Assembly (NCBI GenBank): GCA_022836615.1
Contig: MU405303.1
Coordinates: 89,488 to 153,487 of the forward strand
DNA: 64,000 nucleotides
Reading direction: 5' to 3'
Source: Annulohypoxylon bovei var. microspora
Lineage: Eukaryota; Ascomycota; Sordariomycetes; Xylariales; Hypoxylaceae
Both the position numbers and the translations under genes were made by a program. The notes below the pieces were generated by a model. It searched no databases. It saw only the letters and a list, made by a program, of their open reading frames with translations, and was not told where the DNA came from. This document shows, in pieces, positions 44,317 to 56,735 of this stretch. How positions within the stretch are numbered: position 1 is the stretch's first letter; each line of letters opens with the position of its first letter.

Positions 44317-45510
44317 ATGCGCGGTTTATCCATACTCCGCTGTTTAGCAGCATCCGCAGCGTCCATATCCCTAGCCGCCGCGAACACAGACTCGCTAGCC
44401 CAGTTCGCGCTGCAAAAGGTCCTGCAGGACGGCCGGGAAGTGTACGGCGACGCCGCCGCCGCGTCCAACGCGTCGAGATACGCCAACTGGATGGCGGCGC
44501 TCCCCGACGCCACGCCCCTCGCCCGTCTCAACATCCCCGGCACCCACGACGCCGCCACCTGGAACTACACCCAGGCCGCCCAGGACGCCCTCGCCAACGC
44601 CACGCGGTGCGACGGTACCACCCCCGAGCCCGCGATCGTGTATAGGTGCCAGCGCCAGAGCGTGGCCACGGCCCTGGATAGGGGCGTGCGCTTCTTCGAC
44701 CTCAGGTTCGCGGCTGATCCGCTCGGGCAAAGGCTGGTGTTCTGGCACTCCGCCGCGCTGATGAGCGCAAGGGCTGGGGTCGCCGATGTGATGTTCGCCG
44801 TGTGGGAGTGGCTGGCGCGGCACGAGGGCGAGGTCGTGCTGGTGAGCTTGCAGTACGAGAGCGGCACGGTGGCGGGCGCGAGTTTTGATGCGGCGGTGCA
44901 GGGCATGCTGAGGGATGTGTTGGCCGGGCCTGCGGCGGAAAGGTTCGTCTGGCAGGGGCGCGGGTTCGTGCCTACGCTGGGGGAGGCAAGGGGGAAGGTT
45001 GTGCTGGTCAAGAGGTTTGATATGGACGGCGACAGCGACGCAGACGACGGCAAGGGGGTCTTGCCCGGGCTGCACATGGGCCCCGCGAAGTGGACGGACA
45101 ACGACCCGGCCGGGTTCGCGCTGGTGTACAACGAGACCACGAACGCGACGGCGTACATCGAGGACTACTACGAGCCGGACGTGCTCGGCGAGAACTCGAC
45201 GGTCGTGAGCAACATCGACGCGAAGATGGCCGCCGTGAAGACGAACCTGGTAAAGGCGGCGGCGGGCGTCGGGGAGGAGGGCGATAGCTTGTTCATCACG
45301 TTCACGTCCGCGGAGCACGACTCGAATACCCCGCCCGTGGTCCCCGAGACCATGGCGCTGGGGAACGGGACAGATGTCACGCCGGAGGGCGGCGTCAATC
45401 ACCAGTTGATAGATGTGTTAAAAGGGATGAAGGGGAAGAGGCTGGGGATTGTGGTATTGGATTTCTTTGATGAGCCGGAGGACTTGGTTGGGCTTGTCTT
45501 GGGGGATTAG
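44317..45510 (+). CDS. Secreted PI-PLC X-domain (PLC-like phosphodiesterase) protein
   Basis: Single exon, 397 residues. Residues 1-22 form a signal peptide (MRGLSILRCLAASAASISLAAA). The X domain begins LNIPGTHDAATW, with His77 as the first catalytic His. GVRFFDLRFA (Asp128) and VFWHSAALM (His144, second catalytic His) follow, matching the His pair of bacterial-type phosphatidylinositol phospholipase C. Several NxS/T sequons fit secretion. These enzymes cleave phosphatidylinositol or related phosphodiesters without calcium; the true substrate here is unknown. The gene is intronless and much more GC-rich at third positions than its neighbours, so antisense and shifted frames are also long (for example 335 codons antisense). 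This may reflect codon bias or transfer. Confidence 0.85.
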   Translation: MRGLSILRCLAASAASISLAAANTDSLAQFALQKVLQDGREVYGDAAAASNASRYANWMAALPDATPLARLNIPGTHDAATWNYTQAAQDALANATRCDGTTPEPAIVYRCQRQSVATALDRGVRFFDLRFAADPLGQRLVFWHSAALMSARAGVADVMFAVWEWLARHEGEVVLVSLQYESGTVAGASFDAAVQGMLRDVLAGPAAERFVWQGRGFVPTLGEARGKVVLVKRFDMDGDSDADDGKGVLPGLHMGPAKWTDNDPAGFALVYNETTNATAYIEDYYEPDVLGENSTVVSNIDAKMAAVKTNLVKAAAGVGEEGDSLFITFTSAEHDSNTPPVVPETMALGNGTDVTPEGGVNHQLIDVLKGMKGKRLGIVVLDFFDEPEDLVGLVLGD

Positions 45511-46248
45511 GGGTAAGTACGAGGTCTACCTATCTATCTACGACGAGTTATGGTAAAGAGGCTTATAGGATATACTACATAGTAATGACAATCAAGGTAG
45601 TTTAACTAAATATGTTCTAATACTGACATTTATAGCTAATTATTGGGGATATTTTCTAGTTTACGGGTAAAATAATTAGTCGAAATCTAGGTATCACGAG
45701 ATAGTATCCGAAGTATGTATGGAGGGAATTGTTTTATATTGAAGAGTTAATCTAACTCATGAGTACTCTCAGTTATCTGTGCTACCTACAGAACACATCT
45801 TGACATGTAAAATTGCTCTACAAATTGTAAAATAAGTCGTTGAGGAGAAGCTTAGACCGATATCCCACCAAGTACGACGGATTGTATTCCTAAAAAGCTG
45901 ACTATGAGTAGTTTGATGTTTCAAATGCCATTTTCACCCTCACCTAGGCGGCGACCATCGTAGAAGTAAGCCTTTAAGAGAAGCTAGGGTTAAAGTCCAT
46001 AGATACCTAGGTATTAATACAATCTCCACGATGAAGAATGCAAGTCCAATGAAGTAGGTCTGGGCAAGTGAAGGTGTTCATGTAACCCTGGAATTGACTA
46101 GACTGAGGCTATCCGCGGGTTCATTAGCAGCTCTGTGACATAGAAAATCCAGGACCATTGAGGCTTGCGCGGGCTATCTTCTCTCGCTGCCATCTTCATC
46201 AAACTATAGAGTGAAATATACGACCTCCTATAAAAGCGATATCAATAG

Positions 46249-46277
46249 CTTCTAATTCGATTAAATTGAATTAGAAG
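46249..46277. repeat. Perfect 10 bp inverted repeat with 9 nt spacer
   Basis: CTTCTAATTC (46249-46258) and GAATTAGAAG (46268-46277) are exact reverse complements around an AT-rich spacer, able to form a hairpin. It lies alone inside the gene-poor stretch. It is too short to be a transposon end by itself, and no flanking target duplication is obvious. Confidence 0.6.
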
Positions 46278-49200
46278 ATTCGAGGAATCTGATAAGGGGT
46301 CTCATAGGCGTACGAAGCGCTCGAGTTGAGTCTTGCGCTCGATCAAAACAACGTAGCTATCTAAGCAAGAATGAGACGGTCGTACTATTCCCTATATGAC
46401 AAGCACGCTGCGAGAGAGGAACTTAGCCGTAGATTCGTGGTATTGACGGTCGATCACTCTGTCGGGAAAGCCTAATCGCGCTCGTGTTTAGATACGTCGA
46501 TGACAGCGAAGTCAACCAATTCGAGTTTGTCAACGATGACATTCTTCAAGCATCGTTCAGTAGCTGGGAGATTTTCTAGTAAATCTTCGATCTCCCTTAG
46601 TCCCACAGCTCTCATCCTGGGCTATGCTTATCGGGCCCAGAAGCCCACCGGAGCTAACAAACTATGAGGTGACGATGTTTCGAATCACCCACGCCTATGT
46701 CTGTCCATTCACCGCGAGTCGAAAAATCCCTATCTTGCCATCCAGCACAACATCTGGTGGAAAGCAAATGTCATCGGAACATTCAGATTTCTAATCATAT
46801 AGTCAGAGGCTGTGGCAAAGATTCGAGAGATTATGTTGCATGATGCAGTCCTCGTGAAACAGGCTCGGTCCGTTTAATTGACATCTCCTAGGAGGGTATC
46901 AGATATTTATATTAAATTTGTGATAACGTCTTGGTATTTGTAATTTTTCCAGCCGAGGGCGATAGGTCCGAAAATTGCCAGTGGCCCGGCTCACCTATTC
47001 CAATGAGCAGAGCCGGGAAAAAAAGTGTTTACTTCAAGCGCCGTTAAGTCCATGACGTTGGTGCGGGAGGCTCCCGGCCGTGAATATAACAATGTCGTTG
47101 TCGACTTCTAAATAAGCATTGGACGCCAAGAACATCTACTTTATTTGCCGTTATTACCTTGTGTCGGGTGTGCTTTTAATTGATACGCCAAGATCAAAAT
47201 GACGATATCACTAGTAAGGGTTAGTTATCGGGTCTAAGATACCAATCCCAATGACACCATTCTAGCTTCGAATTGAGGCTCGCATTATGTTCAGACAGCT
47301 GGCAGACTACTTGAATTCATGGTGGTGGATTCATTTGAGTGGCTTGTTTATCGAAAAGGATAGATAGAAAAAACAAAGAAAGATAAAAACAAAAAGTGGA
47401 AAATAGTTCCCTCGTTCTAACGGATGTAAGAGGCACTAAAACAAGTCCCATTAAAATAAAAGCGCGATGGGCGGTAGGTAGGGTCGTATAATTTGAAATG
47501 AGTCACCGGAGAGTGCGGGATTTCGAGGTGAGTCCCCCGAATACATGTTATGTTTTAAGCACCTGAGTGTGGAGTAGTAAAGGACATCCTCGCGATAGGA
47601 TGCTAATGAGTGTACCAACGATGTGTAGATACTCCGGTAACAATTTTAGTGTTCGACCTAGCTTACGGGAGCTAGGATTGACGTTGGAACAAACAGCCCG
47701 GAAGCCGGGGCGGAGGTCGGCGTTAGCGTTGTTGACCTCAGAAGTCTAGAGCGCACTACTAGACTCGGAGTGCATTATGTAAACCTGGAATATTAGAGGC
47801 TAGCTCTATTGTAGTATAGCCACATATCAGGTATAATCTCGTCGGATCAGGAACCCGGTAAATTTAGCGGCGCTAGCTGAGAACCAGACGTCCGGAGTAT
47901 GTAAATTCAGACAGCAATTATGATCGTCTTTCGAAATCGGACTAGCAGGGAATAGTAGTGGAAAACGAAAGAAACGTGTTCGAGAATGCTAAACCCAGCT
48001 AGGAGTTGTCAAGATTCGTACGAATTGCCATCCGACGGATTAGAAACTCCCTAGGTATGTAGTCCTTAATGACGATATGCAGATTATCACCTTGGAATAG
48101 GAGTCAATCAGAGAGAAGGGATTGGTAATAGAGCAAACATGTGCTGGCATAGATGCATCTCCGGACTCGCGCCCTTGTCTACTCCCTCGGCTCCTTGAGG
48201 ATATTCATCCTTCAGATGTACAGCTGTCGTTGAATCTTGATCATGATGCGAAAATCATTGAACAAAAGATCCTAGTCGTCCTAGCTGTCCTGGTTATCTT
48301 AGGAATCAGAATACCGGGTTAGTCATAGCGTAGAGGCAAGTCGGCGAATGGTGATATCAATATTTGGTGATTTGTTGTTGTAAGGTTCGTTGTAAAGTTT
48401 GTTGTTGGCTGGTTGGTTCAATTCCGGTGATTTAAGTGAAGCTGAGCCGCAGAGCAACATGGCACATGCAGCATGGAAAGAATAACTCTAAACGGCACAG
48501 GCAAGGCAGGTGCTGAGAATGGTCGGCGCATTCTATTGGTCTTTCCTCAACCAGTCTTGGATGATTCCAAACCTTCCTTACCTCCTCTGCGCCCTCCATA
48601 CTTCCCTCCACACTTTCCTCCGCACTTTTCACCATCCGGCATCTTTCCGACTTCCTACTTTGATCTAAGGGCATCGTCAACCGACATACGGCATCCTTTT
48701 CATACACGACAGTCTCCTTACATGAACGCGAATACCGACATATCACATTCCCCGCCCGGAAATAAAAAGTACATGTCTCAATCGCGTACGCACGTGATGC
48801 CGATGAGGTCTTGGCAATTGTCTGGTGCGAGACGGGCGTTGGCGCCCACTAATACCTGAATACTGGAAACTATCCTGAACAAGCCCAGTAGCCCACCGGA
48901 AATAATGAAGATCTCAGTTGGTGTCTCTCCTTTACGTCATTTAGGATATGCTTTTTGAGTGGGAATTTGTTCGATCTTTTATCGACGAGACACATGAGGC
49001 TTGATCTAATTGCCACCTTCAGTTCACTATATCTCGCTAATATCAAATATCAAATACTGGATACTAAATACCTACTAAATATCTAATACTACTAGGTAGG
49101 TGCACAGATGACCAGATGATCCGAGGTACTCAATCAAACACGTGGGGATAGTTACCTTAGACGCTGAGACGGTCCGGACAAGGTGGACCATCCGGAGTTT

Positions 49201-50826
49201 CCTGTGCAACATGGCTTGCTACCTTGTTAGCTTGCGATGTTACCCGTCCTGCCGTCCAAAGGTGAGGTGTCCATTCAATTTCCTGCAAGTGCCGAATTTT
49301 CACAAATCTTACAGGGATAATGCCCGTCATCTCAACGACACAGGATCTCATCGAAGCTTGGAAGTTGGAAAACTGTTTACCTCTCATGATATCTTCCCCT
49401 GGACCAGGAGGCAATCCAATGACAATTCTCCTAAATTGTGACGCAAACCGCTCATGCAGTTGACAACTGCGGTGCTAATGCAACCATGCATGATTTTCAC
49501 TTTTTAACGGTGAGCTCTAGCTGGATACTAACTATAGACGACGATGACATTCTCAAAAACCGGCCCATCGTCTATCTGGGCATTCGCGTCGTGTGGATGC
49601 TGGTATAACGGTGTAACGCAAAAACGTCGCTTTCTCCCCCTCCCTATTCTCGAGCTATCTTCTGGGCAGCTCTTTTAAACTTGTTCGTTGGTGGTCGGTC
49701 AATCCCAGCCAAGACACATTGTCTTGGCTTTTTGTGCCTCTTTTTCTTTTTTTAGCCTTGCAGGTCGGTTGCCGGTACATGGGCGGGTTACATGCATTTC
49801 GAGAAACCCCCCACCCTCGGACCACGACATGCAAGAACCATTGTACCTGACAGCTGTGATTACCTAGGTACCTAAGGTTTACACACAGCAACATAGGTAA
49901 TTACCATCACAACATACCTACCTACTGTTCCCTTTTACAGTGGATTACCAAAAGTGGCAGGTGGTTATTTCCTTCTAGACGGACGCCATAACATGAAAAA
50001 AGGAGAATATCATCCACCTTGGCTCTCGGACAATTCAACCATATGGACTGTATCTTCCTTGTTGCAGATCTCCGTTCAACAGTGGAGGATTTCAGAATAA
50101 CTTTATCCGGGGTTGATTCCTATACTTCCCTACTCAGGTAAAATTATTGCAAGAGCACCTAACCCTATACTATAGTCTGGGGAAACACCGTCTAGTCATG
50201 ATGACTGTCGAGACTGCAAGGTGTTTGCTAAGCATGTACATGATTATGGAAAGACATGGCGCTAGCGAAAGTCTCGCGTGTGGATCAGAACTGTCCCGTG
50301 AGATATCATATCATATCAGCGCCAAGTCTTGATATCGATATACACCTTCCTTACCTCGTCACTACTAACTTACGCTCTATTGCAAGCGCTGGGTTAGCTC
50401 CGCCTTTGTAACACTGCTCATTCTGATTTGATCTCGGATTTACGCGGTGTCGAACTAATGCTTCCGCTCTCGGTATCTAATACACCCGTACAGTATGTAT
50501 CTTTTCTTTCGATCCAAGGTCTCGTCACATCTCTCCAAGCATGGGTTACGGACATGTTAACTAGATCTGGGCTTCACTTACGAATATCCTCAACTTTACT
50601 GGCACCTGCTCTTCCCTAGTACCCGTTTTTGTGGAGATAATCCTAGCCCGCAGATGAAGGTAATGGAATATCCAGAAATGGAAGATGAAAGGGTCTAGGC
50701 TGGCTAGAATGTTTGTAATGTAAGATTTCCGATTACTGAGGACCAAGTCACGTCTGTACTAGAGCCTCAAGTAACCCATTGAGTCTACGTAGGTTTATGT
50801 AATTCCGGTCCTTTGTCTCACTTGAT

Positions 50827-50832
50827 TATAAA
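50827..50832 (+). promoter_or_regulatory. TATA box of the catalase gene (probable)
   Basis: TATAAA occurs about 122 bp before the catalase ATG, followed by a C/T-rich leader (50840-50910). Spacing and composition fit a fungal TATA-containing inducible gene, as expected for a stress-responsive secreted catalase. Confidence 0.45.
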
Positions 50833-50954
50833 CACCCCACGGAACCCTCCCTCTTTACGCGAAGTCGTCTCTCTACACCTCTCAGGATTTCTCCCTCTCC
50901 TAAGGTCCCATTCCATATACATTTATAGGAACTAGGATTACCAAATAAGGCAAC

Positions 50955-53552
50955 ATGGGTCGCATTCTCACCCACAGCACCACCATCCTTGGACTGCTGG
51001 GACTTGTCTCTGCTGGCTGTCCCTTTGCTGATCCGAGTGCTCTTCGTGCTCGAGCAGATGGAGGAGACACTGACCCAGTGCTCGGCGCTATGGTGGATGA
51101 TAACAATGGGTTCTTCACTGATGATGTTGGTGGGCAAATCCAAGAGCAGGACAGCCTAAGGGCCGGCGACAGAGGCCCTACTCTACTCGAAGACTTTATC
51201 TTCCGCCAAAAGATCACGCATTTCGATCATGAGCGAGTACGTTAGATGACATCCCTTGTAACAGCCTGTGTTACCGGACTATGAGAAGCTTACGACGCCG
51301 TCATACAAGGCTTAATATATTATGATATGGGTATTATACTAACAAGCTAACAGGTTCCTGAGCGAGCAGTCCACGCGAGAGGTGCTGGTGCTCATGGTAC
51401 ATTCACAAGTTATGGTGATTGGAGCAACCTGACAGCTGCCTCGTTCTTAGGCACTGCTGGCAAAGAAACTCCTGTCTTCGTACGATTCTCCACAGTAGCG
51501 GGATCCCGTGGAAGCGCCGACACAGCGCGTGATGTTCACGGATTTGCTACGAGATTGTAAGAATACCCCCTGCCACTTCTCGGGAAGTTTACTTAGGTAC
51601 TAACATTAATTAAGCTATACTGATGAAGGCAACTTTGGTATGCATCAACTGCCCACATTGACAGGAACGGGACTAACACATCCCAAGACATCGTGGGGAA
51701 CAACATCCCTGTATTTTTCATCCAAGATGCTATTAGATTCCCAGATCTAATCCACTCGGTAAAACCAAGCCCTGACAGCGAGATACCTCAAGCTGCTACA
51801 GCTCATGACTCTGCATGGGATTTCTTCTCCCAGCAACCGAGTACCCTTCATACACTCTTCTGGGCTATGGCTGGCTTTGGTATCCCGCGAAGCTTTAGAC
51901 ATATGGTCAGTCTAGACTACGCATACTATTTATTTTCAATACTGACTCATTCCATAGGATGGCTTTGGCGTCCACACATACCGTCTCGTCAAAGACGACG
52001 GTAGTTCCAAGCTCGTCAAGTGGCACTGGAAGACAAAGCAAGGAAAGGCCAGCTTATATTGGGAGGAAGCACAGATCCTCGCTGGCAAGAATGCGGATGC
52101 CCACCGACAAGACCTGTTTGAAGCAATCGCATCAGGCAATGGTCCTGAGTGGGAACTCGCCGTACAAGTAGTTGACGAGGACCAGGCCCTCGCATTTGGT
52201 TTTGACCTACTGGATCCCACTAAGATTCTCCCCGAGGAGTTTGCCCCCCTCCAGAAGTTAGGTGTGATGAAATTGCACACGAACCCGACCAACTACTTCG
52301 CCGAGACAGAGCAGATCATGTTCCAGCCCGCACATATCGTTCGAGGCATAGATTTTACCGAAGATCCTCTGCTGCAAGGCCGCATCTTCTCTTACTTAGA
52401 CACTCAGATTAGTAAGTATTATGGAACGCAATATCAAGTCAAGCATTAGCTAATACAAGCAGACCGACATGGCGGTCCTAACTTCGAACAACTTCCTATT
52501 AATAGACCAGTCGTCCCGGTTCACAACAACAACCGCGATGGCAACGGCCAGAACTTAATCCACAAAAACATCCACGCTTGTGCGTTTCCTTTTTATTCTC
52601 TATATATTCATTCAATGACCTTATAACCCATCGACTGGAACCTTGACCTTAGCTAACTGAATCCCCAGATTCACCCAACAGCCTAAACGACGGCTTCCCG
52701 CAACAAGCAACCCAAAGCAACGGCCGGGGCTTCTTTAGCGCGCCATACCGTAGCACTACCGGCAAGCTCGTGCGCGGACTGTCGTCCACCTTCGACGACC
52801 ACTGGTCTCAAGTGCGACTATTCTACAACTCACTGATGCCAGTCGAGCAGCAGTTCCTCATCAATGCCATCCGCTTCGAGACTAGCCATCTGACTTCGAC
52901 CACCGTAAAGCAGAACGTGCTCGCCCAGCTCAACCAGATCAGCAACGACATCGCGGTCCGCGTAGCCACCGCCTTAGCACTAGAGGCCCCGGCCCCGAAC
53001 AGCACGTACTACCACGACAACACGACGGCGGGGATCAGCATCACGAACGAAACGCTGCCGACCGTGGCCACGCTGAAGGTCGGCATCCTAGCCAGCACGA
53101 GCAAGGCCAACGGCACGAACGCACTAGACCAAGCGAAGACCCTGAAGGAGCGCCTAGGCAACGAGAACCTCACGGCAACCGTGGTGGCAGAGAGCCTCGT
53201 CGACGGCGTCGACAAGACGTACAGCGCGGCAGATGCCACGGACTTCGACGCCCTAGTCATCGTCTCCGGCGCCGACTCCGCGGGCCTGTTCACCCTATCG
53301 GCGGCAAGTCTGAGCCCGCTGTACCCGCCCCTGCGGCCCCTGCAGATCGCGTCCGCCGCGTTCCTGTTTGGCAAGCCCGTCGCGTACTTCGGCGGCGCAC
53401 TGCCGAGCGATCCGCTAGTCGCTGGAGGCATGGACCCCCAGGCCGAGGGCGTGTATGCGAGCGCCGACGTGGAGACCCTGGCCAGTGGGCTGGTGGACGG
53501 GTTGAAGACGTTTAAGTTTACGGCGAGGTATCCGGTTGATACGACGACGTGA
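50955..53552 (+). CDS. Secreted large-subunit catalase
   Basis: Seven exons: 50955-51236, 51354-51556, 51615-51637, 51688-51905, 51958-52411, 52463-52579 and 52669-53552, giving 726 residues, the usual size of clade 2 catalases. A signal peptide (1-20, MGRILTHSTTILGLLGLVSA) marks secretion. The distal heme His is in VHARGAG (about 101), the distal Asn in VGNNIPVFFIQD (about 174), and the proximal heme ligand Tyr in RIFSYLDTQ (about 388). The C-terminal 150 or so residues (LKVGILAST onward) form the flavodoxin/GATase-like domain of large catalases. The enzyme breaks hydrogen peroxide into water and oxygen. Exon 3 is only 23 nt. The last exon is clearly GC-richer than the first ones. Confidence 0.95.
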
Positions 53553-56500
53553 TCGTCACGGCGAGGTGAGGGGAGAAAGGGGGCTTTTTTAGAAACCTGA
53601 CCTAAGTAGAGTCTCTAGGGGGTTTTAGCCCTGAATGAGGGTTTTCCGAGCATTCAGTTCACTTCATAGTTATTTAGTATTAAAGATACCTGTTTAAAAA
53701 CTAATTCCAGTCTTTTAAATCCCTAATGCTTTTCTTGTGTGCTTTTTACTTTCTGTGATAGTGTTTGGTATCGTATTGAGCTACCTGGTTATACACACTT
53801 TATAATCTTGTGGGTTGGCCTTTTATTTGTTGGCATTTTGGTTTCTTGTAGAAAACATATTACACATACCTAGACATTTCATAAGCAATAAGCGTTATAC
53901 CTACTATGATACATTCAACGCAATATTTTTCGTCAAAGAAAGCGATACATATGAGAGTCTATATAATAAGTACCTGTCCATCATATCCTAGTAGTAAATA
54001 GAAAAGGTAGATGGCATGTAAGGAAAGATCTCTCTGCCTAGGTATGTATTATATACACAAGAACTAAAAACTTGAAATTGAAAACCTTCTCATACTTAGG
54101 TAGGTACATAGTATTAACTTTAACAGCAGACTGAAAGAAAATACACTTTACCTGGGAAACCTTAGTAATCTTTCTCAAATTTACTCAGAATATTCATATA
54201 TAGGTATCTCTTCAGGTGGGAGAAGTCCTGATTCCTTCAAAATTCGAAGTCTTAACAATAAAAACCTATGACTTACTCGTTATTATATATACCTCACCAT
54301 TAAGCCTTGCAGTCTTTCTTTTTATTTTATCACGTTTTTCACGACATTAAGAGGAACACATTGACACTCTAAGTTCGATGAACTGCTAGCTTAACGATTT
54401 ACATGCAACTGGCCATCGCAACGCTTTGTACGAAAGATGGATGCGAATTTGAGATTATGAGTTTGCATTACACTTATACAAGCTGCTCAGGGGACGCGCG
54501 GGCGGCTGACCACAACCCATACTGGCTCTGGCACTGCTACAACACAACTAGTTGAGCCCCTAAAAGATACCAGGGATCAACTGGTTAACGCATGGTTGCT
54601 AACCAGAATGGTACCGCATATCCTGTACGGAGCACTGCTTTTGATAAAGTGGTGTACTTTCATTTCTCGAAAGTGACAGAGCTCCCTGTCCCCCTCGTTC
54701 CGTCATTAAAATTCATTTGGGTAGATACCGTGACGGATAGATTGAAAGCGAAGATAGGCTGTTGGTATGTATTCTATTCGATAAGTCTTTAATGTTGCTA
54801 ACACTGGAGTATTTTGTAGGCCTCAAGCATTTTGATCTTAATATAAACGGCACATATATACCAACAATCGAGGTCTCGTACAAATACTCGGATGATCTTA
54901 TGAGGATTTATCTCGCCGTAGTAGCGGAGCTTTGCTCCATCAGGGACTGCGTCGATGTCTCATGAATGGAAAGGATTGGGAAAAAAGGATTGGTATGAAT
55001 AATTGAGTAATAGGTAACTACTAGGTAGCCGAAATTCCACAGGTTTTTAGAGTTGTAGGAATAAATGACGAATACCTAGCATAACACTTAGCTAGCTACA
55101 TCGCTCAATAGAAAACCAAGTATAGAGGGGATTGGTGCCAAGTCAAATACAAGATTGAGTCTGTGAATTAAGGAACATAGTTTGAAGAGATAATATAAAT
55201 GGGATAACTCATACCTCAACCTTGCAAAAGATGGGATATTCAGCATATGATTCCATAGGTAGAGACATACTCGCTAAGATATATCTAGACCCAACATCCC
55301 CTGATCCCACCAAAACACGAGCTAAATCAGGAAGGAAAAACCATAAATCCACCCACGGAGTAACTATACGCCAACACACGCAGGAATAAGACCTACCTAG
55401 ACCCACTCCCTCGGGGGTTGGGCGGTCCCCCCTTTTTCTTAACCCCGAAAGCGAGGGACGAATCGTCGATCCGGGCTCGGGTAGGCCCGCGCAGCACATG
55501 ACCGCCGGCCCATGCCTCTCCCCAAGACACAGATTTCGAATTCATGCACGACATACATGCCTCGCATGGGGAGAGCGGTCACGTGAGGCGGTGCCGAGTC
55601 CTCGGGTCCTGTTGGTGTTAGGGAGGAGGATTGGGTTGCAGGAAGGGCCGCGGGATTTTCTGGGTCTGCTAGGGGATGGTAGGGAAGATGGGAAAAGGGG
55701 GCGTGGGGGAGGGGATTGCTGTTTGGGATATGGCGAGGTTATTGGCTTGAGGTCGGTACGTGGTAGGACTTCTGCTGCTCCTCGACAGGTATCTGTTATA
55801 TAACCACTTCTTGGCTAGGACAAGGGTTGGCGAGGACCAAGATTCCGGCTGCATACCCCCCACGCACATATCGTGGTGTTATTCGAGGGGGTTGGAGGAG
55901 AGACGGGAAGATAGATGTTGGGTGTAGATCTGTTGGACGTCAGATCAGGCTCCGGTAAGACAAGACTCGTTGATAGGCTATTTTCCTTCCGAGCCGGGCT
56001 AGGCCTGCTTCGGCTCCGGATCCGTCCTCGGTCCAGACCCCTTGGTCTTTTATTCTCCCTTTTGACCACGTTCTAGAAAACCTATCTATTTTTCGCTATT
56101 AGTCGTGTCCTCGGGTAAGTAGTTAGGGGTTTAATGCTTAAGGAGCCAAGATACGGGCTGTCTCTCCTTTTGAACCTGAGTCGTTTTTATGAGCGTCGGG
56201 GTTCGGATTTCGCTGCGATATAAATCCCGCATCACGATAACCGCGCCTCTTACGTCGGGAGGACTTATTTTGTTCTTATATGGACGGCGATGAAACACAT
56301 GATCAGCGACAGATAGTCTTAGGGGGGTACATGTTGGCTTGATATTAGCAGAAGATTCACTAACAAGACAAGCTAGGTACTGTATGACTATGAACCATGA
56401 CGAGTAGAGCGATAGGTACCTACCTAGATACTTGCCTCCTCGACCAGAACCAATATTCCAAGAGACAAATTCACAACCCATCCCCTACCAGTAGGCCAAA

Positions 56501-56735
56501 TAGAAATATCAACTCGGGTTAATTTTGCTTTTCATTTATTCCTAAATCATCGCAACGCCCAAACCTAGTAAGAACACAATGTCCCTGTTCGTATGAGGAC
56601 ATCGTAAGAGACTTATCTCCAAGCAAACTAAACCCCGCCCAATCAGTTAGTCGGTCAGTCGTGGTTCTGATATCCCTAATACCTACGACCGCATCTGCCA
56701 ATGCTCGGGGGTCATGTATGTATGCAACTAATCAA
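53553..56735. other. Intergenic region of about 3.2 kb
   Basis: The first 1 kb is very AT-rich. At 54592 an ATG-led frame of 66 codons ends in a possible GTATGT donor / TTTTGTAG acceptor pair. Splicing gives only a short product (about 62 residues), so I report it only as a weak candidate. The GC-rich patch 55430-55800 has no long ATG-led frame with support. A palindromic TAGGTACCTACC motif lies at 56413. Confidence 0.5.

Larger units (their letters stand above)
45511..50954. other. Gene-poor stretch of about 5.4 kb between two secreted-protein genes
   Basis: I find no intact gene. Patches around 46440-46900 have a coding-like texture: a 40-45 codon open stretch on the minus strand near 46500-46640 and short open stretches on the plus strand. 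They are broken by stops in all frames, suggesting a decayed gene I cannot identify. A perfect 10 bp inverted repeat lies at 46249-46277. Frames at 48122-48322, 48473-48859 and 49142-49441 have no domain. A TACCTAGGTACCTAAGG motif lies near 49861. Confidence 0.5.

Noticed and set aside
44395..45402. 335-codon open frame on the minus strand, antisense to the PI-PLC gene
   Set aside because: It arises because the sense gene is very GC-rich and lacks stops in the complementary frame. It has a His/Arg/Pro-rich meaningless composition and no domain.
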